Assembly: GCA_028871195.1 (NCBI GenBank)
Contig: JAGWNT010000149.1
Span: 1 to 5,128, forward strand
Reading direction: 5' to 3'
Length of the DNA stretch: 5,128 nt
Source: REEB85 sp018971455
Lineage (GTDB): Bacteria > Pseudomonadota > Alphaproteobacteria > Acetobacterales > Acetobacteraceae
Within the stretch, counting starts at the first letter, position 1; every line of letters begins with the position of its first letter. Shown piece by piece: positions 1 through 5,128 of this stretch. A program made the position numbers and the translations under genes. Under the pieces are notes generated by a model. It was not told the DNA's origin, made no database searches, and saw only the letters and a list, made by a program, of their open reading frames with translations.

Positions 1-54
1 GGCCGGGTCCGTTGCTGTTCGGGCCGCACGCGATATCGCAGGCAGCCGCCTGTG

Positions 55-825
55 TCAGAGCACGGCGAGCATGCCGCCATCGACGTAGATGATCTGCCCG
101 TTGACGTAATCCGACGCGGAGGAGGACAGGTAGATCGCCGTTCCGATCAGGTCGGCCGGCGTGCCCCATCGCCGGGCCGGCGCGCGCCCCTTCACCCATG
201 AATCGAAAACCGGGTCATCGGCCAGCGGACGGGTCATTTCGGTCAGCATGTAGCCCGGACCGATCGCGTTGGCCTGGATGGCGTGCTCGGCCCATTCCGC
301 GGCCATGGCCTGGGTCAGCATCTTGATGCCGCCCTTGGCTGCCGTATAGGGCGCCGTGGTGGCGCGGGCGACGGCGCTGGTCAGCGAGCCGATATTGATC
401 ACCTTGCCGCCGCGCCCGCCGGCGATCATGCGCCGCGCCGCCTCGCGTCCGACCAGGAAGGCGCTGGTGAGATTGGTGTCGAGCACCCGATGCCAGTCCG
501 CGGCGCTGACATCGACGATCGGCTTGCGCAGCTGGATGCCGGCATTGTTGAACAGGATGTCCACGCCGACGCCGAGCGCGTCGAGCCGGGCGAAGCCGGC
601 GAGCACGGCCGCTTCGTCGGTCACGTCGAATGGCGCTTCGTGCACGCGCAGCCCTTCGGCGCGCAGCGCATCGGCCGCCGCCCGCACGCGGCCGGCATCG
701 GAGCCGTTCAGCACCAGCCCGGCGCCGGCGCGGCCCAGCCCCTGCGCGATCGCATAGCCCAGGCCGCGGGACGAGCCGGTGACGAGAGCGGTGCGGCCGG
801 ACAGATCAAACAGGCTGGCTGACAT
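55..825 (-). CDS. SDR family oxidoreductase, gluconate 5-dehydrogenase-like
   Basis: A 256-residue classical short-chain dehydrogenase/reductase, expected to be a cytosolic NAD(P)-dependent enzyme interconverting a hydroxyl and a keto group on a sugar acid. Visible motifs are the Rossmann TGSSRGLG (residues 16-23), NNAG (93-96), Asn118, and the catalytic Ser147, Tyr160 and Lys164 (YTAAK). The segment from KVINIGS through APYTAAKGGIKML, and the end VNGQIIYVDGGML, strongly resemble gluconate 5-dehydrogenases (IdnO type), which reduce 5-keto-D-gluconate. Length is normal for the family. The ATG has a GAGG ribosome site 7 nt upstream that overlaps the stop codon of the preceding dehydratase gene, so the two are probably translationally coupled in one operon. 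The fold and the catalytic residues are seen directly. The exact substrate is inferred: related sugar-acid or polyol dehydrogenases share these motifs. Confidence 0.93.
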   Translation of the reverse strand: MSASLFDLSGRTALVTGSSRGLGYAIAQGLGRAGAGLVLNGSDAGRVRAAADALRAEGLRVHEAPFDVTDEAAVLAGFARLDALGVGVDILFNNAGIQLRKPIVDVSAADWHRVLDTNLTSAFLVGREAARRMIAGGRGGKVINIGSLTSAVARATTAPYTAAKGGIKMLTQAMAAEWAEHAIQANAIGPGYMLTEMTRPLADDPVFDSWVKGRAPARRWGTPADLIGTAIYLSSSASDYVNGQIIYVDGGMLAVL

Positions 826-834
826 GATGGCGCC

Positions 835-2034
835 TCAGGCCAGCGACCGGCGGACGATGAGGTCGGGGCGTTCGAACACCGCGGGCTGCAATTCGGTGCC
901 CAGGCCCGGCCCCTCCATGGGGAGCACGTAGCCGTCCCGGATGACCGGAACCTCGGTGACGAGTTCCTTGTACCAGCCTGTGTAGAAGGCGCGCACCGAT
1001 TCCTGGATCAGCGTGTTGGGCTGGCTGAACGAGGCATGCACCGCGGCGGCGAAACCGACCGGGCCGATGCAGTCATGCGGCGCGAAGGGGCGGTGCCAGG
1101 TCTCGGCGAGGGCGGCGATCTTGCGCCCCTCGGTCAGCCCGCCGCTCCAGCACAGATCGACCATCACGACCGACATCGCATCGCGCTCGAGCATGTCCTT
1201 GTAGGGCCAGCGCGAGCCCAGCGTCTCGCTGGCGCACACCCACACATCGGTGCTGCGCGCATACTCGGCCAGGGCCTGCGGCGAGTTCATGCGGATCGGG
1301 TCTTCGAACCAGGTCGGCCGGTACGGTTCCAGCGCCTTGGCGATCTTCTTGGCGGCCGGCAGGTTCCAGAGCGAGTGGAACTCCACCATGATGTCCATCC
1401 GGTCGCCGACGGCCTTGCGGATCTTCTCGAACGGCTCGAGGGCCGTGCGCATCTGCTCGGCGGTGATGAAGGCGCCCTCGTTCTCCTGCGCGATCGGATC
1501 GAACGGCCAGATCTTCATCGCCGTGATGCCGCTTTCCAGCAGGCTCTCCGCCACCGCATCGGCGCGCAGCATGAAGCCCTCGAGATCTTCATAGGGCCCC
1601 ACGCCCTGGCCCAGGCTCCAGTTGGAGACGGGCTTGATGTTGATCGACCGCACGTAGCGGTAGCCGGCGCAGGTGTTGTAGATGCGCTGGCGCTCGCGGC
1701 ACAGCCCGCCGAGCATCTGGTGCACCGGCAGGCCGCAGACCTTGCCGAACAGATCCCACAGCGCGATGTCGATGGCGGAGGCCGCCCGGTATTCGACGCC
1801 GGTCGAGGATTGCGCCATCGGCAGGTTGAGCATGTCGCGGTGGATCGCCTCGATGCGCAACGGGTCGCGCCCGAGCAGGCGGCCGGCCAGCGTGTCATGG
1901 ATATGCGCTTCGACCGCACCGGCGCCGTAGAAGGTCTCCCCGAGGCCGATCAGCCCAGTGTCCGTATGGACGCGGACCCAGAGGACGTTGGCGAATTCCT
2001 CCGTGCGCAAAGTCTCGATCGAGGTGATCTTCAC
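835..2034 (-). CDS. Mandelate racemase/muconate lactonizing enzyme family protein (probable sugar-acid dehydratase)
   Basis: A 399-residue enolase-superfamily enzyme with an N-terminal capping domain (about 1-120) and a C-terminal barrel. Members abstract the proton alpha to a carboxylate using Mg2+; many in catabolic operons dehydrate aldonic or aldaric acids to 2-keto-3-deoxy acids. Candidate metal ligands are Glu218 (in MVEFH), Glu244 (WFEDP) and Glu270 (ASETL). The Asp293/His320 pair (VDLCW, APHDC) fits the mandelate-racemase subgroup dyad; Lys174 (MKIWPFD) lies where a second base is expected, and Glu345 (IQES) is also conserved. I chose the GTG start because GGGGGAG lies 6 nt upstream (2041-2047) and the protein then begins MKITSIETLR, typical of the family. 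An in-frame ATG at 2052 (405 residues) lacks a good ribosome site and abuts a hairpin. It is the first gene of an operon with the SDR. The family is clear, the substrate unknown. Confidence 0.92.
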   Translation of the reverse strand: MKITSIETLRTEEFANVLWVRVHTDTGLIGLGETFYGAGAVEAHIHDTLAGRLLGRDPLRIEAIHRDMLNLPMAQSSTGVEYRAASAIDIALWDLFGKVCGLPVHQMLGGLCRERQRIYNTCAGYRYVRSINIKPVSNWSLGQGVGPYEDLEGFMLRADAVAESLLESGITAMKIWPFDPIAQENEGAFITAEQMRTALEPFEKIRKAVGDRMDIMVEFHSLWNLPAAKKIAKALEPYRPTWFEDPIRMNSPQALAEYARSTDVWVCASETLGSRWPYKDMLERDAMSVVMVDLCWSGGLTEGRKIAALAETWHRPFAPHDCIGPVGFAAAVHASFSQPNTLIQESVRAFYTGWYKELVTEVPVIRDGYVLPMEGPGLGTELQPAVFERPDLIVRRSLA

Positions 2035-2040
2035 CGCCGT

Positions 2041-2047
2041 CTCCCCC
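2041..2047 (-). promoter_or_regulatory. Ribosome binding site deciding the dehydratase start
   Basis: On the minus strand GGGGGAG precedes GTG (2034-2032) by 6 nt, a normal Shine-Dalgarno distance. The site lies inside the reading frame that would begin at the upstream ATG (2052), so it favours the shorter protein. Confidence 0.6.
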
Positions 2048-2058
2048 GTCATGCCCCG

Positions 2059-2080
2059 GCCGCGCCGGCGTTGGCGCGGC
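2059..2080 (-). repeat. GC-rich hairpin in the dehydratase leader
   Basis: GCCGCGCC at 2059-2066 and GGCGCGGC at 2073-2080 are a perfect 8-bp inverted repeat around a 6-nt loop. If the leftward promoter predicted here is right, the stem forms close to the 5' end of the dehydratase mRNA, upstream of the ribosome site. It has no U-tract in either direction, so it is not a typical intrinsic terminator. A role in mRNA stability is possible; chance in GC-rich DNA cannot be excluded. Confidence 0.4.
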
Positions 2081-2083
2081 TGC

Positions 2084-2113
2084 TTCACTCGATCATATCC
2101 CGCGTGGTAAAAT
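2084..2113 (+). promoter_or_regulatory. Candidate promoter for the GntR regulator operon
   Basis: A weak -35-like TTCACT (2084-2089) and a good -10-like TAAAAT (2108-2113, 5 of 6 to consensus) are separated by 18 bp. The -10 lies inside the candidate operator at 2105-2120, so a bound repressor would block it, consistent with autoregulation. The assignment is by eye. Confidence 0.35.
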
Positions 2114-2120
2114 ATCACAA
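2092..2120 (-). promoter_or_regulatory. Candidate promoter for the dehydratase-SDR operon
   Basis: Read leftward, TTGTGA (2120-2115, 4 of 6) and TATGAT (2097-2092, 5 of 6) are 17 bp apart, the preferred sigma-70 spacing. The predicted start near 2085 leaves a leader of about 50 nt before the GTG. The -35 is part of the candidate operator, so one bound protein could cover promoters in both directions. Confidence 0.4.
2105..2120. promoter_or_regulatory. Candidate GntR operator, copy 1
   Basis: TGGTAAAATATCACAA is an AT-rich island in GC-rich surroundings. Thirteen bases (2108-2120) are identical to a second copy upstream of the solute-binding protein gene. The 16-bp unit is an imperfect inverted repeat, as expected for a dimeric winged-helix regulator. 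It lies between the divergent regulator and dehydratase genes, the usual place for a GntR/FCD operator. Binding by the adjacent regulator is inferred. Confidence 0.55.
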
Positions 2121-2202
2121 TATGCTTCCATCGCCGGGCGATTTGCCGCATCCTGCCGTCAAGACCGCCGCCGCCGCGCGGCGCATTTCGTGGGAGAGAC
2201 GC

Positions 2203-2976
2203 ATGGCTGCACGACCGAAACCCGGCCCGCGCCTGGTGGCCGCCAATGGCGCCAGAACGCCAGCCCCGCGCCCGCGCCGCAACCGCGAGAACCTGTTCGC
2301 CCTGGCCTATGAGCGGCTCGAGGAAATGACCGTCACCTGCGAGCTCAGGCCCGGCCGCCTGCTGGCGATGCAGGAATTGCAGGACATGACGGGGTTCGGC
2401 CGCACCCCCGTGCACCAGGCGGTCAGCCGCCTTGCCGCGGATACGCTGATCACGATCCGTCCGCGTCACGGCCTGCAGATTGCGCCGATCGACCTCGCGC
2501 GGGAGCGCGTGCTGCTGCGGCTGCGGCGCGATCTCGAGCGGTTTGTGATTCGCCTGGCGGCCGAGCGATCCGGCCCCACGCACCGCAACCAGCTTCTGCA
2601 CATGACGCGCACCCTGCGCCAGGGCCGCAAGGCGATGACGATCAGCGAGTTCAACCTGCTCGACCGCCGGATCGACCGGCTGATCATGGCGGCCGCCGGG
2701 GAGCCGTTCCTGGAGCACACCCTGCGGCCGCTGCACACCATGTCGCGGCGCATCGGCTGGATCTATCACAACTGGGTCGCCGCCGAGGCCGGGTTGCACC
2801 AGACCGTCGATTGCCATCTCGATATCCTCGACGCGGTGGCCAATCGCCACGTCGAGGCCGCGGTGGCGGCGGCGGACCGATTGATCGATTTCGCCGACAG
2901 CATGTTCGACCGCATGGAGCGCGAGATCGACCCCGCCCTGCTCGATTGCTCGCTCGACCAGCTGCCGCAGGCCTGA
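2203..2976 (+). CDS. GntR family transcriptional regulator, FCD (FadR) subfamily
   Basis: A 257-residue cytosolic DNA-binding regulator. A basic, proline-rich tail (about 1-28) precedes a winged helix-turn-helix (about 30-97), including LRPGRLLAMQELQDM and the recognition-helix pattern GRTPVHQAVSRL (66-77), then the wing IRPRHGLQI. Residues about 100-235 form a helical FCD ligand-binding domain. Such proteins usually repress sugar-acid or organic-acid operons and release DNA when the pathway ligand binds. The usual D-x3-H metal motif appears as Asp154-x3-Asp158, while His178 and His205 could be further ligands. The ATG has GGGAG 6 nt upstream. The gene is divergent from the dehydratase and 4 nt before the dehydrogenase, so it probably controls this locus through the shared motif at 2105-2120 and 3988-4003. 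The ligand is unknown. Confidence 0.92.
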   Translation: MAARPKPGPRLVAANGARTPAPRPRRNRENLFALAYERLEEMTVTCELRPGRLLAMQELQDMTGFGRTPVHQAVSRLAADTLITIRPRHGLQIAPIDLARERVLLRLRRDLERFVIRLAAERSGPTHRNQLLHMTRTLRQGRKAMTISEFNLLDRRIDRLIMAAAGEPFLEHTLRPLHTMSRRIGWIYHNWVAAEAGLHQTVDCHLDILDAVANRHVEAAVAAADRLIDFADSMFDRMEREIDPALLDCSLDQLPQA

Positions 2977-2980
2977 ACCG

Positions 2981-3970
2981 ATGACCCATTCCGCACCGCG
3001 CATCATCTTTCACGGCGAGAACGCAGCATCGTTCAGCGACGGCTTTGCCGCCTTGCTCGGGCAGGAGGCGAGGATCAGCCTGCTGCCGAATCGTCTCGAA
3101 CAGCCAGCCGACCGCGCCGCCTATGCCGCTGCCGACGCGATCATCGGCGTGCGCTTCGATGCCTCGCTGCCGCGTCCGGACCGTCTGCGCCTTTTCCACG
3201 TTCCTGGTGCGGGCACCGATTCGGTGGATTTCGGCGCATTGCCGCCGCAGGCCGTGGTCTGCAACTGCTTCGGCCACGAGACGGCGATCGCCGAATACGT
3301 CATGGCGGCCCTGCTGATGCGTTGCGTGCCGCTCGCCGACGCCGATCGGCGCCTGCGCGCGGGCGACTGGGCCTACTGGGCCGGCGCGCCCGAGCGGGTA
3401 CATGGCGAACTGGCGGGCCTCACGCTGGGTCTGCTTGGATTTGGCCATATTGCCAAAGCGGTTGCCCAGCGGGCGCGCGCTTTCGGCCTGACCATCCACG
3501 TCGCCAATCGCAGCGCGGTCGATGCGCCCGGCCTGGTGGATCGCGCCTTTCCGCTGGCTGATCTTGCCGCCTTCTGGGGGTCGGCCGATGCGTTTGTCGT
3601 CACCGTCCCGCTGGCGGCCGACACGGCGGGAATTGTCGGCGCCGCCGCCTTCGCCGCCATGCGCCGCCACGCGGTTCTGATCAATGTCGCGCGCGGCCCG
3701 GTGGTGGACGAGGCGGCGCTGTTCGCGTCGCTGCGCGACCGGCGGATCGGCGGCGCGGTGATCGAGACCTGGTACCGCTATCCGACGGCGGATGCGCCGA
3801 ATTGCCCACCTGCGAACCTGCCGTTCCAGGACCTGCCCGGGCTGCTGATGACGCCGCACATGTCCGGCTGGACCGCCGGCACGATCCGGCGCCGCCAGCA
3901 GGTGATGGCCGCAAACGTGGTGCATCGGCTGCGCGGCGAGCCTTGCGTCAACGTGGTGCGGGGGGTTTGA
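2981..3970 (+). CDS. D-2-hydroxyacid dehydrogenase family protein
   Basis: A 329-residue NAD(P)-dependent dehydrogenase related to phosphoglycerate, glyoxylate and 2-ketogluconate reductases, which interconvert 2-keto acids and D-2-hydroxy acids in the cytosol. The N-terminal substrate domain contains PGAGTDSVDF (75-84). The nucleotide-binding domain has GLLGFGHIAKA (150-160), and LINVARGPVVDE (233-244) carries the catalytic Arg238. His293 (TPHMSGWT) is the catalytic histidine. The Glu normally found about 29 residues after the Arg is replaced by Tyr267 (WYRYP), so this is a divergent subgroup or uses another residue; Glu262 is nearby. Length is typical. The ATG follows the regulator stop by 4 nt with only a weak upstream AGG, which suggests translational coupling. 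Its context implies reduction of a keto intermediate in sugar-acid breakdown. The exact substrate cannot be read from sequence. Confidence 0.9.
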   Translation: MTHSAPRIIFHGENAASFSDGFAALLGQEARISLLPNRLEQPADRAAYAAADAIIGVRFDASLPRPDRLRLFHVPGAGTDSVDFGALPPQAVVCNCFGHETAIAEYVMAALLMRCVPLADADRRLRAGDWAYWAGAPERVHGELAGLTLGLLGFGHIAKAVAQRARAFGLTIHVANRSAVDAPGLVDRAFPLADLAAFWGSADAFVVTVPLAADTAGIVGAAAFAAMRRHAVLINVARGPVVDEAALFASLRDRRIGGAVIETWYRYPTADAPNCPPANLPFQDLPGLLMTPHMSGWTAGTIRRRQQVMAANVVHRLRGEPCVNVVRGV

Positions 3971-3996
3971 GGCGCGCAATTTTGCAGTTGTAAAAT
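3967..3996 (+). promoter_or_regulatory. Candidate promoter for the solute-binding protein gene
   Basis: TTGAGG (3967-3972, overlapping the dehydrogenase stop) and TAAAAT (3991-3996) are 18 bp apart. An alternative is TTGTAA (3988-3993) with TATAGC (4011-4016) at 17 bp. Either version overlaps the candidate operator, so control by the same repressor would work in both. Called by eye. Confidence 0.35.
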
Positions 3997-4004
3997 ATCA
4001 CAAC
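3987..4004. promoter_or_regulatory. Candidate GntR operator, copy 2
   Basis: GTTGT (3987-3991) and ACAAC (4000-4004) form a perfect 5-bp inverted repeat around an 8-bp AT-rich centre. The central 13 bases (3991-4003) are identical to those at 2108-2120. It lies in the 94-nt gap between the dehydrogenase and the solute-binding protein gene, and probably places the transporter under the same regulator. Binding is inferred. Confidence 0.58.
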
Positions 4005-4053
4005 ATTCCGTATAGCCTGCGGACGCTGCCAAGACAGCCGACCAAGAATGTCC

Positions 4054-4059
4054 AGGAGG
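4054..4059 (+). promoter_or_regulatory. Strong ribosome binding site of the solute-binding protein gene
   Basis: A perfect AGGAGG lies 5 nt before the ATG at 4065. It is the strongest ribosome site in the window, fitting the high abundance usual for periplasmic binding proteins, and it fixes the start. Confidence 0.8.
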
Positions 4060-4064
4060 AAGCA

Positions 4065-5128
4065 ATGGCTCATCTGACGCGCCGTGCATTCGGCATCGCC
4101 GCCGCGACATCTGTTTCCGCGGCACTGGCCCGCCCGGCTCTGGCGCAGGCTGCCAAGGAGAAGATCACCTTCGCGGCGGTGACGTTCTCCGAGGCCGGGC
4201 GCGGCGAGAAGCTGCGCGCCTGGGTGGACGGCTTCAATCGCAGCCAGGACCGCGTCGAGGTGCAGCCGATCGCGCTTCCCTTCGCCACCTTTGCCAACAC
4301 CATCTTCACCCAGATGGGCGGCGGCGGCGGACCCGACCTTGTGCGCTTCGATCAGATCGACTTCGATGCCGCGGCGCCGGCGCACCGCATCCTGCCGCTC
4401 GACGATCTCATCCACGCCGCCGATTACCGGTTCACGGCGATCGACAAGTACATGACGCAAGGCGGCAAGCGCTACGGGGTCAATTTCGAGAGCAGCAATT
4501 ACGCGCTGCTCTACAACCCCTCGCTGCTGTCGGCGCCCCCGAAGGGTTTCGATGGTTTCATCGCGGCCGCCAAATCGCTCACCCATGGCGGGCAGTATGG
4601 CTATGCCTTCCGCGCGACGATGGCCGAGGGGCCGGGCTTCTGGCAGGATATCTGCAATTTCGTCTATGGCTTCGGCGGACGCTGGAGCGACGGCCACGGC
4701 AAGCTGACGCTGGATTCCCCGGCCGTGATCGCCGGCATCGATGCCTATAAGCGCGTCTATGACTCGGGCGCGATCCCCAAGGGCGCGGATGCCGCGACCT
4801 ATCGGCGGATGTTCTGGGAGGGCAAGCTGGCGATGGAGGTGGATAATGGCGGCGTTGCCGGCATCTTCCACCAGCAGGCGCCGAAACTGCCGCTGGCCGC
4901 GTCGCCTTCGCCCTTCCCGACGCCGGCCCAGGGCATGGTGCTGGCGCCGTTGACCATCAACGCCAACACGAAGAACAAGGCGGCCGCGGTCACCTTCCTG
5001 AAATGGGTGCTGCAGCCGGAGTCGCAGCGTGCGCTGCAGCCGATCCTCGGCGCCAGCAACGTCGCTACCATCGTCGAGCGCTCGCCGGCCGAGCTGGCGG
5101 CGCAGCCCTGGCTCAAGGTGTTCGACGG
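4065..5128 (+). CDS. ABC transporter extracellular solute-binding protein, family 1 (partial, runs off the right edge)
   Basis: The first 354 residues of a periplasmic substrate-binding protein, cut by the window end. Family members are usually a little over 400 residues, so probably 50-80 are missing. The N-terminus LTRRAFG (4-10), a hydrophobic stretch, and an ALA-Q site near residues 25-28 look like a twin-arginine (Tat) signal peptide. Sugar-binding-protein signatures follow: GGGGGPDLVRFD (85-96), GKRYGVNFESSNYALLYN (134-151), MFWEGKLAMEVDNGG (249-263) and AAAVTFLKWVLQPESQ (306-321). It would capture a solute, probably a sugar or sugar acid given the adjacent enzymes, and pass it to inner-membrane permeases. 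Those and the ATPase are not visible and may follow downstream. It has its own promoter region with copy 2 of the shared motif. The family is secure, the ligand is inferred. Confidence 0.93.
   Translation, partial: MAHLTRRAFGIAAATSVSAALARPALAQAAKEKITFAAVTFSEAGRGEKLRAWVDGFNRSQDRVEVQPIALPFATFANTIFTQMGGGGGPDLVRFDQIDFDAAAPAHRILPLDDLIHAADYRFTAIDKYMTQGGKRYGVNFESSNYALLYNPSLLSAPPKGFDGFIAAAKSLTHGGQYGYAFRATMAEGPGFWQDICNFVYGFGGRWSDGHGKLTLDSPAVIAGIDAYKRVYDSGAIPKGADAATYRRMFWEGKLAMEVDNGGVAGIFHQQAPKLPLAASPSPFPTPAQGMVLAPLTINANTKNKAAAVTFLKWVLQPESQRALQPILGASNVATIVERSPAELAAQPWLKVFD

Noticed and set aside
1..54. Possible next gene of the leftward operon or a terminator after the SDR
   Set aside because: There is no start codon with a ribosome site and no stem followed by a T-run in these 54 bases, so it is too short to support a call.
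283..822. Plus-strand open frames opposite the SDR gene
   Set aside because: They are composition-driven shadows. The SDR motifs TGSSRGLG, NNAG and YTAAK are on the minus strand.
2130..2142. Short inverted repeat ATCGC-CGG-GCGAT downstream of the divergent operator
   Set aside because: The 5-bp arms are GC-rich and expected by chance here. There is no second copy in the window, and the 3-nt spacing suggests neither a terminator nor a clear operator.
1036..2202. Long open frame on the plus strand continuous with the GntR gene
   Set aside because: It runs antisense to the dehydratase, whose full set of family motifs is on the other strand. Stop-free antisense frames are expected at this GC content, and the regulator has a good ribosome site at 2192-2196 for ATG 2203.
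2053..3006. Upstream extension of the dehydratase frame on the minus strand, antisense to the regulator
   Set aside because: It shows no dehydratase-family sequence, it crosses the promoter region, and the opposite strand encodes a clear winged-helix regulator.
2684..3979. 431-codon open frame on the minus strand
   Set aside because: It is low-complexity and Arg/Ala-rich, lies wholly antisense to the regulator and dehydrogenase, and contains no recognisable domain.
3948..4871. 307-codon open frame on the minus strand
   Set aside because: It is a shadow of the solute-binding protein gene, which has a perfect ribosome site, an export signal and family motifs.

Overview
The window is a compact, GC-rich catabolic locus. 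Codon use with G/C at most third positions, a twin-arginine export signal and the mix of gene families suggest a high-GC proteobacterium, most likely an alphaproteobacterium (Rhodospirillales/Acetobacteraceae or Rhizobiales type). That placement rests on style and remembered family resemblance and is not proven.

Layout: a divergent pair sits around a regulatory gap at about 2035-2202. Leftward on the minus strand, an enolase-superfamily sugar-acid dehydratase-like gene (835-2034) is followed after 9 nt by a short-chain dehydrogenase closely resembling gluconate 5-dehydrogenase (55-825). Rightward on the plus strand, a GntR/FCD regulator (2203-2976) is followed after 4 nt by a D-2-hydroxyacid dehydrogenase (2981-3970). 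After a 94-nt gap comes an ABC-transporter solute-binding protein (4065 to past the right edge). Positions 1-54 hold no feature I can support.

Regulation: an identical 13-bp AT-rich sequence, the core of an imperfect inverted repeat, occurs once in the divergent gap (2108-2120) and once upstream of the binding protein (3991-4003). In both places it overlaps plausible promoter elements. The simplest reading is that the local GntR protein binds both sites and controls the dehydratase/SDR operon, its own operon and the transporter together. This is inference.

Pathway: a periplasmic binding protein probably delivers a sugar or sugar acid. The enolase-family enzyme probably dehydrates an acid sugar, and the two NAD(P)-linked oxidoreductases interconvert keto and hydroxy forms. 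No kinase or aldolase is visible, so the pathway must continue outside the window or elsewhere. I see no mobile element, CRISPR array, RNA gene or radically new system. The most checkable novelties are the paired operator and the replacement by Tyr of the usual catalytic Glu in the D-2-hydroxyacid dehydrogenase.
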